DNA from: Chitinophaga pinensis
GTDB taxonomy: Bacteria; Pseudomonadota; Gammaproteobacteria; Burkholderiales; SG8-41
DNA length: 64,000 nt
Assembly: GCA_943329075.2 (NCBI GenBank)
Contig: CALQCM020000005.1
Coordinates: 1 to 64,000, forward strand
Direction of reading: 5' to 3'
The translations under genes were made by a program, and so were the position numbers. Every line of letters starts with the position of its first letter. Within the stretch, counting starts at the first letter, position 1. The notes under the pieces are model-generated. The model was not told the DNA's origin. It did not search any database and saw nothing but the letters and a program-made list of their open reading frames with translations. Positions 27,406 to 36,680 of this stretch are shown in pieces.

Positions 27406-28159
27406 CGGCGTGCGGCCGGTGGCGTTTGTCACGGGTGCGTCTTACGGCATCGGCGCAGCGTGTGCGCTGGCACTGGCGCGCGACGGTTACGACATCGCGC
27501 TGGCGGCCACCCGCGTCGAGAACCTCGCCAAAACCGTCGAGCAGGTCAGGGCAAGCGGACGGCGCGTTGTGCCGGTGGCGCTCGATCTCAATGCGCAGGC
27601 GAGCATCGAGCAGGTGTTTGCATCGGTGGTGGCGGCCTTCGGGCGCGTCGATGTGCTGGTCAATAACGCTGCATCAAACATTCGCCGCAAGGCCGTCGAT
27701 GTGACGCCGGAAGAATGGCAGGCGCACATCGGCGTTAATCTCACCGGCACTTTTTTCATGACGCAGCAGATGGGCCGCCATTTGATCGGTGCGAAACGCC
27801 CGGGCTGCATCATCAGTATCTCCTCCACACACGCCGTGATCGGGGCGGCCGAACGCTCCGTCTACGGCGTCGGCAAGGCGGGCGTCGTGCACATGGCACG
27901 CATGCTGGCTATCGAGTGGGCCGAATACGGCATCCGCGTCAATACCGTCGCGCCCGGGCGGCTCGATACCGAGTCGCCGTCGCGCGCCAGCACCAGCAGC
28001 GACCCGAAATACATGCAGGCGATGATCGACAAGATCCCGCTGCACCGGTTGTGCACGGTCGAGGATGTTGCCGGTGCCGTGTCGTATCTGGCCAGTGATG
28101 CGGCATCCTACATCACCGGCCAGACCCTCATGCTCGACGGCGGGTTGACGTCGTATTAG
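27383..28159 (+). CDS. Short-chain dehydrogenase/reductase
   Basis: 258-residue classical SDR with TGASYGIG cofactor motif, NNAAS, catalytic serine in IISISST and intact YGVGK motif. Probably oxidises or reduces a hydroxy/keto group on the compound handled by this operon. It overlaps the Bug gene upstream; a start a few codons later at a GTG is also possible. The last gene of the 22.4-28.2 kb operon. Confidence 0.9.
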   Translation: MQASKRNDGVRPVAFVTGASYGIGAACALALARDGYDIALAATRVENLAKTVEQVRASGRRVVPVALDLNAQASIEQVFASVVAAFGRVDVLVNNAASNIRRKAVDVTPEEWQAHIGVNLTGTFFMTQQMGRHLIGAKRPGCIISISSTHAVIGAAERSVYGVGKAGVVHMARMLAIEWAEYGIRVNTVAPGRLDTESPSRASTSSDPKYMQAMIDKIPLHRLCTVEDVAGAVSYLASDAASYITGQTLMLDGGLTSY

Positions 28160-28319
28160 AAGCCATGCTTCTTCCCCCCATCCTGCCCTTCCCCCACTAG
28201 GGGGGAAGGAACTTTCTAATTCACGCCATGCGTTTTCATTTTCCTGCGCATGGCAGAAGGTCCCTTCTCCCCTTGAGGGGCAGGGAGGCGGGAGTATTTT
28301 TGAGATGGGTTCTAGTCTG

Positions 28320-28410
28320 TTTTGTGGCGCAGGCGACCCGCCTGCGCGAAGCACAGACGCATCCCTGTGCCGATGTGGTTTGACGCAGGCGGGTCGCCTG
28401 CGCCACAAAA
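28320..28410. repeat. GTGGCGCAGGCG hairpin repeat, single copy
   Basis: Long inverted repeat: TTTTGTGGCGCAGGCGACCC at the left, its inverse at the right, with an imperfect middle. Same family as the hairpins in the arrays at 41882-42373 and 53048-53542 and the pair at 61569-61699, but without the GST-derived segment. Confidence 0.9.
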
Positions 28411-28414
28411 TCAT

Positions 28415-29242
28415 TCAACCGCGCCAGTTGTCGGCGGCGCCGTGTTTGTCGATATAGGCTTCGAGCCGTGGCGTTGACTGCACGCCGGCGTAGCGTACCG
28501 GACCGCTTTGGGTTACGGTTAGTTGCCAGTTTTTGCCGCGCGTCACATGGATGACGTCGCCCTTTTTCACGCGTTTCTTTTTTGTGCCGACGCGTGCATC
28601 GAGTTCGCCGTCGAGCACGTAAACGAAAATCTCGTGCGCCGCCTTCTTTTCGCCGCTGACATGGCCGGCGGGCGATTCGACGAAATTGAATGTGATGTGC
28701 GTGCCTTCGACGCGGCGCGCGCAATGTGCCGACGCTGGCGGCGCGCGCAGGGAATCGATCAGCGTGTAATAACAACTGCCGAGGCCGTTGATGATCGCCT
28801 TCGATTTTGACGGGTCTTTTTTCTGTCCAGGATATTTGCCGGCGGCAATGTTGCGCGCGACCTCAGTCACCGACGGTGCTTCATCCGGCAGCGCTTCGTC
28901 AGCCGCCGCGCCTATCATGGTCCAGGTGCGGTCCTTGATATAGAGATAGACCAGATCATTGTCCTCCGTCGCCTTGAAGCCGTGGCGCGCGTAGGGCGGA
29001 AAGTGCACCAGCATGCCCGGCTGCACGATACGGCGGTCCTTGCCGACGATGCTGTCGACCTTGCCGCGCAGCGGGAAGGCGAACAGTTCGTTCGGGTGGT
29101 AATGCAGGTCCGCGCCGGTGCCGGCGCGTTTCGTGACAAGGCGGAAGTACATCGTTTCGCCTTCGAGGATGGGGCCCGTTGCGCTCGACAGGTGCGGATT
29201 GAAATGGTGCGTCTGCATGCCTTCGAAGCGGTAGAAATACAT
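28415..29242 (-). CDS. Bicupin protein
   Basis: Two-domain cupin of about 275 residues starting at MYFYRFEG (29242). The first cupin has the metal-ligand pattern GADLHYHPNELFAFPLRG and PPYARHGF; the second has KKAAHEIFVYVLDGELDAR and GDVIHVTRG. This resembles gentisate-dioxygenase-like and other bicupin oxygenases, but the enzyme class cannot be fixed. The 3' end abuts a hairpin repeat. It precedes no co-directional gene; the acyl-CoA synthetase lies upstream on the same strand after about 180 bases. Confidence 0.8.
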   Translation of the reverse strand: MYFYRFEGMQTHHFNPHLSSATGPILEGETMYFRLVTKRAGTGADLHYHPNELFAFPLRGKVDSIVGKDRRIVQPGMLVHFPPYARHGFKATEDNDLVYLYIKDRTWTMIGAAADEALPDEAPSVTEVARNIAAGKYPGQKKDPSKSKAIINGLGSCYYTLIDSLRAPPASAHCARRVEGTHITFNFVESPAGHVSGEKKAAHEIFVYVLDGELDARVGTKKKRVKKGDVIHVTRGKNWQLTVTQSGPVRYAGVQSTPRLEAYIDKHGAADNWRG

Positions 29243-29346
29243 CGCGAATGTCTCCTCGACTAAATGATCGCATTTTGTGGAACAGTCGTTGTGAGGCCGA
29301 TGGTAGCGGAAATTTCCCGTCGCCAACAATGACGGTGCTTGAGTTT

Positions 29347-29425
29347 CGTAGGATGGGTTGAGGTCGCAACCCTTCGTCGGGCGTCTCCATACCGATGGGT
29401 TTCGCTGCGCTCAACCCATCCTACG
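29347..29425. repeat. Inverted repeat GTAGGATGGGTTGAG
   Basis: The stretch CGTAGGATGGGTTGAG and its inverse CTCAACCCATCCTACG flank about 45 bases. It overlaps the stop codon of the acyl-CoA synthetase gene, supplying its TAG. A different hairpin family from the GCGCAGGCG one. Confidence 0.8.
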
Positions 29426-31526
29426 ATCCGTTGGCAAGCACTGCCAATGCGTCGCCCGCCACGACACCCGCACCCGCGGCGCGCACGAACAGCGGATTGA
29501 TGTCGAGTTCGACGAGGCTTTCGCGCAACTGCCAAGCCAGTTCGGAGACGCGCGCGACGGTCTCGGCCAGCGCTGCGACATCGCGCGCGGATTGCCCGCG
29601 CACACCGCCGAACAGCGCATGTCCGCGCAGGCCTGCGATCATGTCGCGCGCCGTGACCGCGTCGAACGGCGCCACGCGGTAAACCCGGTCGTTAATGATT
29701 TCGGCGAGCGTGCCACCGAGCCCGAGTGCCACCACCGGGCCGAACACCGCGTCGTTGACGACGCCGACGATGACCTCCAGCGCATCATCGATCATTTCGC
29801 AGGCGAGCACGCCTTCGATCGCAATCTGCGGCGCGGCTTGTTTCACGCGCACGAATATCGATTCAATAGCGGCTTTCAGCTCGTTCTGATTGCGCAGATT
29901 CAGCATGACGCCACCCGCATCGGATTTATGCGGCAGATTGCGCGCCAGCACCTTGGCTACCAGCGGAAAGGCGAGATCATCGGGCAACGCGGCGCCCGGT
30001 GTAAGTACACGGTCGCGTGTCACCGCAATGCCGTTGCGCGCCAGCAGCGCCTTGCTGTCGTGTTCATTGAGCACGCGGCGGTTTACGCCGGGACTCTGCG
30101 GTTTTCCCTGCTGCGATGCCGGCGCGGCTGCAAGGCGCGCACGTGCGCTGGCGAAGGCGAAGCTGACGGCCGCGGCGCGGGCGAGGCCCTGCGGAGTCGT
30201 CATTACCGGAATGCGGGCGGCGGCAAAGATGCGCAGCACTTCGCCAATCGATGCCGACGGCGCCGATGAAAACACCATGATCGGCTTTGGCGTGGTCGTC
30301 GCAGCGGCAGCGAGCACCTGCGCGCCGTTGAGCGCGGGTTTGCCTTGCGCGGTCGAAAACATGATGCAAAGCTGATCGACGTTCTCGTCAGCAAGCAGCA
30401 GGCGCACGACGTTCCTGAATTTATCGACGTTCGGGTCGTCGAGCCAGCCGCCGGTGTAATCGACCGGGTTGCCGCGCGCGCTGACACCGGCGACATGCGC
30501 GCGCAATTCCGCGATGGTGGTCGATGAGAGTTTGGGTATCTGCAATCCGTATTCATCGCAGGCATCGGCAAAGACGATGGCTGCGCCGCCGGAGCCGCCG
30601 GTGAGTCCGATGCGCGGGCCGCGCGCTGGCTTGCCGCTGGCGAACACGCGCACGAGCTCGACCACCTCGTCGATGCTGTCCACCTCGATGATGCCGGCCT
30701 GTTTGAGTGCGGCCTGATAGAGGTCGTAGCGCCCGGTCATGCTCGCGGTGTGCGAAGCGACCGCGCGCGCGCCCTGTTCGCGGCGGCCTGCCTTCCAAAC
30801 CAGCAAGGGCTTGCCGAGGCGCGCGGCCTTGTGGCCGGCGGTCATCAGCGCGCGGCCGTCGCTGAGGCCTTCGATGTAAGAGACAACGATTTTTGTTTGC
30901 GGGTCATCGAGAAAATAATCGATAAGTTCCGGCGTGCTGATGTCGGACTCGTTGCCGCTGGTGACCACATAACGCAGGCCATGGCCCGCTTCGCTGCAGC
31001 GCATGGCGAGGCTGTAGCCGAAGCCGCCGCTTTGCGAGACCAGCGAAACATGGCCGGCGGCGAGGCGCGGCTCGCGTAGCATTGGTCCCATGCCGCAGTA
31101 CACATGATCAGGCACGTTGAGCACGCCGAGGCAGTTCGGGCCGATCAGGCGCACGCCGGCCGCATGCGCCGCTTCGATCAATGCGGCTTCATGCGCGCGG
31201 CCGTCATCGCCCATTTCGCGAAAGCCGCCGCCGTAGATCACGGCGAAGCGGATGCCCGCCGCGCCGCATTCACGCACCGCGGCGGCAGCGTTCTCCGCGC
31301 GCAATGCGATCATCGCCAGATCGCAGGGGCCGTCGATGTCGCGCGGTGAAGCAAGGCAGGGCAGGCTGGCAACGTCCTTGTATTTCGGATTCACCGGGTA
31401 GACGCGACCGCCATAGCCCCAGTCGCGCAGGATCTCCACGAGCCGTCCGCCGGGGCGCGTGAGGTCGTTGCTGGCACCAATCACCGTGATGCCGCGCGGA
31501 TGCAGCAATCCGTCGAAAATACCCAT
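29421..31526 (-). CDS. ADP-forming acyl-CoA synthetase (CoA-binding plus ATP-grasp)
   Basis: Fused alpha-beta form of NDP-forming acyl-CoA synthetase, about 700 residues. Order of domains: N-terminal CoA-binding (ITVIGASNDLTRPGG), succinyl-CoA-ligase-like (PNCLGVLN, VSQSGGFGYS), then ATP-grasp (FPLVAKVLARNLPHKSDAGG) to the C-terminus. The phosphorylated histidine is in VASHTASMTG. It activates a carboxylic acid to its CoA thioester with ATP to ADP. It follows the Bug gene at 31545 by 18 bases on the same strand, consistent with uptake then activation of an acid. Confidence 0.9.
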   Translation of the reverse strand: MGIFDGLLHPRGITVIGASNDLTRPGGRLVEILRDWGYGGRVYPVNPKYKDVASLPCLASPRDIDGPCDLAMIALRAENAAAAVRECGAAGIRFAVIYGGGFREMGDDGRAHEAALIEAAHAAGVRLIGPNCLGVLNVPDHVYCGMGPMLREPRLAAGHVSLVSQSGGFGYSLAMRCSEAGHGLRYVVTSGNESDISTPELIDYFLDDPQTKIVVSYIEGLSDGRALMTAGHKAARLGKPLLVWKAGRREQGARAVASHTASMTGRYDLYQAALKQAGIIEVDSIDEVVELVRVFASGKPARGPRIGLTGGSGGAAIVFADACDEYGLQIPKLSSTTIAELRAHVAGVSARGNPVDYTGGWLDDPNVDKFRNVVRLLLADENVDQLCIMFSTAQGKPALNGAQVLAAAATTTPKPIMVFSSAPSASIGEVLRIFAAARIPVMTTPQGLARAAAVSFAFASARARLAAAPASQQGKPQSPGVNRRVLNEHDSKALLARNGIAVTRDRVLTPGAALPDDLAFPLVAKVLARNLPHKSDAGGVMLNLRNQNELKAAIESIFVRVKQAAPQIAIEGVLACEMIDDALEVIVGVVNDAVFGPVVALGLGGTLAEIINDRVYRVAPFDAVTARDMIAGLRGHALFGGVRGQSARDVAALAETVARVSELAWQLRESLVELDINPLFVRAAGAGVVAGDALAVLANGS

Positions 31527-31544
31527 CAATGAATGAACCGCGGG

Positions 31545-32537
31545 TTATTCAATTTTGATATTCGCGGCCTTGATCGCCGGCGTGTAGCGGCCCCATTCTT
31601 CATGGATGAAGCGGCCGAAGGCTTCGGGCGTGCTGGTCACCGCATCGGCGCCCTGGCGCTCGATCATTTCGCGCATCTCGGGTTGCGCCATCACTTTCAG
31701 CAGTGTGGCATGCACCTTGTCGAAAATCGCTTTCGGCGTGCCGCTGGTGCCGAGGATGCCGGTCCAGCCGGTCGATTGAAACGGCACACCGGCTTCGGCA
31801 ATGGTCGGCACATCGGGCATTTGCGTCGAGCGCTTGTCGCCGCCGGTGCCGAGCGCGCGCAAGCGCCCCGAGCGAATATGCGGCAACGCGCCGGGCAGCG
31901 GCGTCACCGAGAACTGCGTTTCGTTGGCGATCACCGCGGCGTTGAGTGCACCGCCGCCTTTGTACGGCACGTGCACGGCGTCGATGCCGGCCAGCAGATT
32001 GAACTGCACCGTCGCCAGATGGCTTTGCGTGCCAGTGCCCGCCGAGGCAAAATTGAATTTACCCGGCGCGGCCTTGGCGGCAGCAATGAATTCGCGGGTG
32101 GTCTTCGCCGGCAGCGAGGGGTGAATCACCAAAACATTCTGCGTCACCGCGAACAGCGACAGCGGCGCGAGATCGCGGTTCGGGTCGAAGGGCAGTTTTC
32201 GAAAGAGTTGCGGCGCCACCACCTGGATGCCCGCAGAAGTGGCGAGCAGCGTGTAGCCGTCACGCGCCGCGTGCGCGACAAGCTCGAGGCCGATCATGCC
32301 GCTCGCCCCCGGCCGGTTGTCCACCACGATTTGTTGTCCGAGCGCTTCGCCGAATTTCACCGCGAAGGGGCGCGCCAACAGATCGGTGCCGGCGCCGATG
32401 CCCTGCGGCACAATCAGGCGGATCGGGCGCTCGGGGTAACGCGTCATGTCAGCGGCATGCAGAATGGCGGTCGCGAAAATTCCGCACAGCGCAGCGGCGC
32501 ACACAAGCGTTCCGGTGAATGGAGTTCTCTTTAACAT
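31545..32537 (-). CDS. Bug/TctC solute-binding protein
   Basis: 330-residue Bug protein from MLKRTPFTG at 32537; the frame extends to 32666 but that head lacks a signal peptide shape. Signal region CAAALCGIFATAILHAAD. Motifs: YPERPIRLIVPQGIGAGTD, DNRPGASGMIGLEL, ARDGYT and HVPYKGGGALNAAVIANE. The acyl-CoA synthetase gene follows 18 bases downstream. Confidence 0.92.
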   Translation of the reverse strand: MLKRTPFTGTLVCAAALCGIFATAILHAADMTRYPERPIRLIVPQGIGAGTDLLARPFAVKFGEALGQQIVVDNRPGASGMIGLELVAHAARDGYTLLATSAGIQVVAPQLFRKLPFDPNRDLAPLSLFAVTQNVLVIHPSLPAKTTREFIAAAKAAPGKFNFASAGTGTQSHLATVQFNLLAGIDAVHVPYKGGGALNAAVIANETQFSVTPLPGALPHIRSGRLRALGTGGDKRSTQMPDVPTIAEAGVPFQSTGWTGILGTSGTPKAIFDKVHATLLKVMAQPEMREMIERQGADAVTSTPEAFGRFIHEEWGRYTPAIKAANIKIE

Positions 32538-32835
32538 GGAAATTTTGTTTTTCAATTTTTTCCAAAGATACCACGCGCGCGGCGGTTGTCGTAAGCGCGC
32601 GCACTTCTTAGAATTGGTTGCGTGAAATGAATTAACGTGAGAAAAATAGTTAAAAGCTACCCTCACTCGGCGTTGCGCGCCACACTCTCCCGGCGGGCGA
32701 AGGTTTGCTCCTCTCTCCGAACGGGAGCGGGGAACGGGGAACGGGAAGGTTTTAATTGCTTCGCGCGAACAAAGAAGTCAGGATAACAAAAGCGGTAGCT
32801 CGTATTGATACCGCAAAATTTCACAGAGGAGCATC
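32538..32835. other. Divergent gap between Bug and amidohydrolase genes
   Basis: About 300 bases holding the promoters of both directions, with an imperfect CTCTCCC/GGGAGCGGGG repeat near 32690-32750. No gene seen. AGAGGAG lies just before the amidohydrolase start. Confidence 0.4.
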
Positions 32836-33672
32836 ATGTTCATCGCCGACGCCCAAGTTCATATCTGGGGACCCAACACGCCTGCGCGCCCGTGGCGCGA
32901 CGGCCCCGTCAAACCGCACCGTGATCCGCCGCTCGGTGCCGAAGAACTGATCCGCGAAATGGATGCCGCCGGCGTCAACCGCGCCATTCTCGTGCCGCCG
33001 TCGTGGGACAACGACCGCAACGACCTGTGCCTTGCCGCCGCGCAGAAGTATCCCGACCGCTTTGCCGTGATGGGGCGCATGAGCATGGAGGCACCGGAAT
33101 CGCGCGCGAAAATTGCGACCTGGCGCGATCAAAAGGGGATGCTCGGCTTGCGCTGCAGCTTCAACCGTCCGAAGTGGTCGCCGGCGCTGACCGAGGGCCG
33201 CGTCGACTGGCTTTGGGAGGAATCCGAAAAGGCCAGCATGCCGCTGATGCTGATCGTCACCCATCAAACGGTGCACCTGATCGACCGCGTTGCCGAACAA
33301 TTTCCGAAGCTGCAACTGATTCTGTGTCACCTCGCCCTGCAAAGCAGCAAGAAAGACGAAGAGGCCTTCCGCGATCTCGACCTGCTGCTGGCGATCGCGA
33401 AGCGGCCCAACGTTGCGGTCAAGGTCAGCGCGCTGCCGACCTACACCAGCGACGTGTGGCCGTACCGCGCGCTGCATCCTTACTTGAAGCGCGTGCACGC
33501 TGCCTTCGGCGCGCAACGCATGTTCTGGGGCACCGACCTTGCGCGCCTGCCGTGTACCTACCGGCAGTCAGTCACCATGTTCACCGAAGAGATGCCCTTC
33601 TTCTCAAAGAGCGATCTCGAATGGATCATGGGGCGGGGGTTGTGTGAGTGGTTGGGGTGGAAATTGCATTAA
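32836..33672 (+). CDS. Amidohydrolase family (COG3618-like TIM-barrel) protein
   Basis: 278-residue protein of the amidohydrolase-2 group, metal-dependent hydrolases or decarboxylases. The N-terminal metal motif reads DAQVHIW, with glutamine where H-x-H enzymes have the first histidine, a variant I believe occurs in this subgroup. Later LILCHLAL and WGTDLAR carry the second histidine and the conserved aspartate. Good start with GGAG upstream. It stands alone on the plus strand. Confidence 0.82.
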   Translation: MFIADAQVHIWGPNTPARPWRDGPVKPHRDPPLGAEELIREMDAAGVNRAILVPPSWDNDRNDLCLAAAQKYPDRFAVMGRMSMEAPESRAKIATWRDQKGMLGLRCSFNRPKWSPALTEGRVDWLWEESEKASMPLMLIVTHQTVHLIDRVAEQFPKLQLILCHLALQSSKKDEEAFRDLDLLLAIAKRPNVAVKVSALPTYTSDVWPYRALHPYLKRVHAAFGAQRMFWGTDLARLPCTYRQSVTMFTEEMPFFSKSDLEWIMGRGLCEWLGWKLH

Positions 33673-33793
33673 CGTTCAAGGTAACCGGCGCTGCGCGGCT
33701 TTATCGCGCAGCGTCCAGCGACCGAAGGGAGCGAGGTTGACCGCAGGGTTGGGCCACACCGACGCCCGTTAAACCCGGCGACTTCGAAGACGG

Positions 33794-33856
33794 CTACCAT
33801 TCGAGCGCTCCATGGCAATGTGGGCAGGATTCGCGGACGGCCCACAGCAACACCAT
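33794..33856 (-). pseudogene. 20-codon fragment with CPHCH motif
   Basis: A short frame, ATG to TAG, whose end reads AVRESCPHCHGALEW. It resembles the end of the gene just upstream (AYRIRCPHCHNRV). It is probably a leftover duplicate or part of a broken larger gene; too short to be sure. Confidence 0.3.
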
Positions 33857-33883
33857 TCCGCCCGCCGGGAACCACCTAATGCC

Positions 33884-34135
33884 TTAACTGGAGCAAACGC
33901 GATTGTGGCAGTGAGGGCACCGGATACGATAGGCGACCCAAAAGCCGACTGCAGCCAAGAGGCCCGAAAGCTGGGCAAGCCAGCCTAAGGACGGCGGTAG
34001 CAATCTGGACAAAAGCCACCTAAGGGGGAATATCCCAAGCACTAGGAGCAGTGCAAAGAGTGATCTCTTCTTCGGGCTAATGGTGCTCACCTTGTGGGGC
34101 CTAACTAGTATTAGTTGACAAAATTTAGGTGACAA
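33884..34135 (-). CDS. Small membrane protein with C-terminal CPHCH motif
   Basis: Hypothetical 83-residue protein in an AT-richer patch. It has one or two membrane segments (SLFALLLVLGIFPLRWLL and GWLAQLSGLLAAVGFWVAY) followed by RIRCPHCHNRVCSS, a possible metal-binding knuckle. No family recognised. The exact start is uncertain. A second CPHCH peptide lies 27 bases downstream. Confidence 0.4.
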   Translation of the reverse strand: MSPKFCQLILVRPHKVSTISPKKRSLFALLLVLGIFPLRWLLSRLLPPSLGWLAQLSGLLAAVGFWVAYRIRCPHCHNRVCSS

Positions 34136-34181
34136 ATATTATTTGCCCAAATGTAACAAATGCCAAGTGCATGCATTTCAG

Positions 34182-34973
34182 CTAGCCGGCTAATTCCAAA
34201 TCATCTCCAATGCGGATTTGTCCACCCCCACCAATTGTTACCAACGCCACCGCAAACACCGGCTGCGCCTGCTTGAACGCCCGCATCAGCGTCTGCATCA
34301 CCTTCACATCGTAAACGCCGGTCGCCGGATTGGCATGCGTGGCGAGGCAGCGCACCTTGGTTCTTGTCACTTCAAGCTCGACCGTGCCGATGCGCAGCCG
34401 GCGGTCGATCCACTGGTCTTCGTCCCATGCCGCCACGCCTTCGATGGCGATATTGGAACGAAAGCGCAGCTCACTCAAATTGGCGTCGCCGGTCGCCTGC
34501 GCAACGGCGGCGAGCGTTTCGCGGCTATGCAGCGTGATCTCGCCGCGTTCGCTGTCCTGATAACGCGGCGTGATGCCGTTGCCGATCAATTCGAGCGGCA
34601 GGCGTTCCGGATGTCCGGTCAGCGGATTGTCGGCTTGTGCCAACACGTAACGTTCGACGGCTGCAGCAAGGCGAAGACGTCCGGCGCCGTCGATGTTTTC
34701 ATCGGCGAGCACCTCGTTGCCCAGCGCGATGTGCAGATGACGCGTCTGCGAATCGAAGCGCATGGCGAGGCGCGCGAGGGCCGGCGTGTTGACCAGCGCG
34801 GCGTAGCCGTGTTTTTTGCTCCACGCCGTGTCGGGCAGGCCGGAATCGGCGAAACGAAATCCCAGCGCGCGGTCGCCGGCAATGCGGCCTTCAGCAAGCA
34901 CCGTCAGCGACTCGCAGACCTCGGGCGTGCCGCCTTTGACGGGATAACGATAGAGGGCGGCAACGCGTGGCAT
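34182..34973 (-). CDS. MOSC-domain protein
   Basis: 263-residue protein with an N-terminal beta-barrel domain (ALYRYPVKGG) and a MOSC domain, the fold of molybdenum cofactor sulfurases and mARC-type enzymes. The conserved cysteine is in TKVRCLATHANPATG. The start at 34973 (MPRVAAL) is ten bases after the stop of the Bug gene upstream, so it ends the operon. It may handle a molybdenum cofactor or a sulfur transfer; the target is unknown. Confidence 0.85.
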   Translation of the reverse strand: MPRVAALYRYPVKGGTPEVCESLTVLAEGRIAGDRALGFRFADSGLPDTAWSKKHGYAALVNTPALARLAMRFDSQTRHLHIALGNEVLADENIDGAGRLRLAAAVERYVLAQADNPLTGHPERLPLELIGNGITPRYQDSERGEITLHSRETLAAVAQATGDANLSELRFRSNIAIEGVAAWDEDQWIDRRLRIGTVELEVTRTKVRCLATHANPATGVYDVKVMQTLMRAFKQAQPVFAVALVTIGGGGQIRIGDDLELAG

Positions 34974-34983
34974 GAGCGGCAGT

Positions 34984-35928
34984 TTACTGCTCGCCGCGCA
35001 TGCCGGCGTCACCAATGAGTTTGGCGATCTTTGCCGAATCGGCCTTGATGGTGGCGGCCAGTTCGGCCGGCGTGCTGCCGACGACTTCGACGCCCGAGGC
35101 AAACAGGCGCTCCTTGATTTCCGCTTTGTTCATCGCGCGCACGACTTCCGCGTGCAGCTTGTTGATGAGTGCGGCCGGCGTGCGCGCGGGAGCGAGCAGA
35201 CCGTTGATAGTGACCATTTCGTAGCCGGGCAATCCCGAATCGGCGATGCTCGGCAGATCGGGCACCAGCGCCGATGGTTTCAGCGACGTCACCGCCAGCG
35301 CACGCAGGCGTCCGCTTTTGATCAGCGGCGCGACCGTCGGCGCGGTGGCGAACATCAGTTGCAGCTGTCCGGCGATGACTTCATTGAGTGCTGCGCCCGG
35401 ACTTTTGTAATTGACGCGCACGATGTTCACGCCGGCCATCAGGTTGAAGAGTTCGGCGGCGAGGTGGTTGGCGGTGCCGACGCCCGAGGTGCCGTAATTG
35501 AGTTCGCCGGGTTTGGTTTTCGCCACAGCAATCAATTCGCGGATCGATTTCGCCGCTACACCAGGATGCACGATGGCGACGTTGGGTGTGGTGACCGTCT
35601 GCGTGACCGGAGCGAAATCGCGCAGCGGATCGAAGATTACCTTCTGCAGCAGCGGAATGACCCACAGCGTGCTGCCGGTTAGAATCAATGTGTAGCCATC
35701 GGGCGAAGCGCGCGAAACGATTTCGCCCGACATCACGCCCGTCGGGCGGTTCTCGACGATCACCTGCTGGCCCATGCTCGCCGTGAGTTCCTGCGCGATC
35801 ACGCGCGCGGAGAAGTCGAGCACGCCGCCGGCGCCGCCGGTGACGATGCGGATGGGTTTGGTTGGAAACGTTTGCGCGGTTGCGAATGACGCTAGAAGCA
35901 GGGTTGCGGCCAACGGCAAACCCTTCAT
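34984..35928 (-). CDS. Bug/TctC solute-binding protein
   Basis: 314-residue Bug protein from MKGLPLAATLL at 35928, signal peptide ending near SFATAQ. Motifs: FPTKPIRIVTGGAGGVLD, ENRPTGVMSGEIVSRASPDGYT. The usual GGGTD is GGVLD. Its ATG overlaps the stop of the preceding gene (ATGA), so the two are translationally coupled. Fifth gene of the 39.4-34.2 kb operon. Confidence 0.92.
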   Translation of the reverse strand: MKGLPLAATLLLASFATAQTFPTKPIRIVTGGAGGVLDFSARVIAQELTASMGQQVIVENRPTGVMSGEIVSRASPDGYTLILTGSTLWVIPLLQKVIFDPLRDFAPVTQTVTTPNVAIVHPGVAAKSIRELIAVAKTKPGELNYGTSGVGTANHLAAELFNLMAGVNIVRVNYKSPGAALNEVIAGQLQLMFATAPTVAPLIKSGRLRALAVTSLKPSALVPDLPSIADSGLPGYEMVTINGLLAPARTPAALINKLHAEVVRAMNKAEIKERLFASGVEVVGSTPAELAATIKADSAKIAKLIGDAGMRGEQ

Positions 35929-36680
35929 GTTTTGCCTCCGTTGGGTGTGGGCGGCCAAATGCGGCAGGCGACATTCGACGATTTCGGCGCATGTACCAAG
36001 TGCTTCACGGTGCGTACCGACCACGCTTCGATCTCGGGTTGTGCACGCTCGAAAAAAACAAAATGATCGTTACGCGATTTCAGCGAATCAAATTCGTAGA
36101 GCGCGGCGTGTTTGGCCCAGCCGGACACCGACACCAGTTTTCGCGCGCGCACGCAGCCGGCCAGCGATTGCACCGAGGGCAGGCGGCACTGCGCGAACCA
36201 TTCGGTGATCAGGTCTTCGTTTTCATATGAGTCAGCACAGAAGCTGCCGAGCTGGATGCAGGGCGCGGGCAGACGGCCATTGAAGGCGGGGCCATGCACA
36301 CGCGCTTCTTCAACCATCAGGTTGACGCGCTCTCCGACGCGCATGGTGAGCATGTCGCGGTCTCTTTCCGGCAATGCGGCGTGAAACGCGCGCGGCACCG
36401 GATTGGCAAAGACATGCGCGGCATCGGCGCCGAAGATCAGAATGTAGCGGTCGCCGTCGGGAATGCCGCTGACGTGCTGCCCGACGCGGCCCTTGCCGCC
36501 GCCCTGCGGCACAATGTTGGATTCGGAAGCATAGTGCGCGGCCAACAGCACACCGGGGCGCGCGAGTACTTTTGGAATGTATTCGTCATGCAGCCAGGCC
36601 AGATGTTCATTGCGGCCTGCCTCGGGCAAGTCGTACCATGTAAACCATAGCGCGCGGTCGGTCACGGTTGCCTCACTCAT
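35925..36680 (-). CDS. Unknown protein, possible dimeric alpha-beta barrel
   Basis: 251-residue protein, not recognised. Opening residues ALWFTWYDLPEAGRNEHLAW and KVLARPGVLLAAHYAS have the look of EthD or other ferredoxin-like alpha-beta barrels, and the second half (KLVSVSGWAKHAALYEFDS) may be a repeat of the same fold. No signal peptide. It overlaps the Bug genes on both sides by 8 and 4 bases, so it is firmly part of this operon. Confidence 0.7.
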   Translation of the reverse strand: MSEATVTDRALWFTWYDLPEAGRNEHLAWLHDEYIPKVLARPGVLLAAHYASESNIVPQGGGKGRVGQHVSGIPDGDRYILIFGADAAHVFANPVPRAFHAALPERDRDMLTMRVGERVNLMVEEARVHGPAFNGRLPAPCIQLGSFCADSYENEDLITEWFAQCRLPSVQSLAGCVRARKLVSVSGWAKHAALYEFDSLKSRNDHFVFFERAQPEIEAWSVRTVKHLVHAPKSSNVACRIWPPTPNGGKT

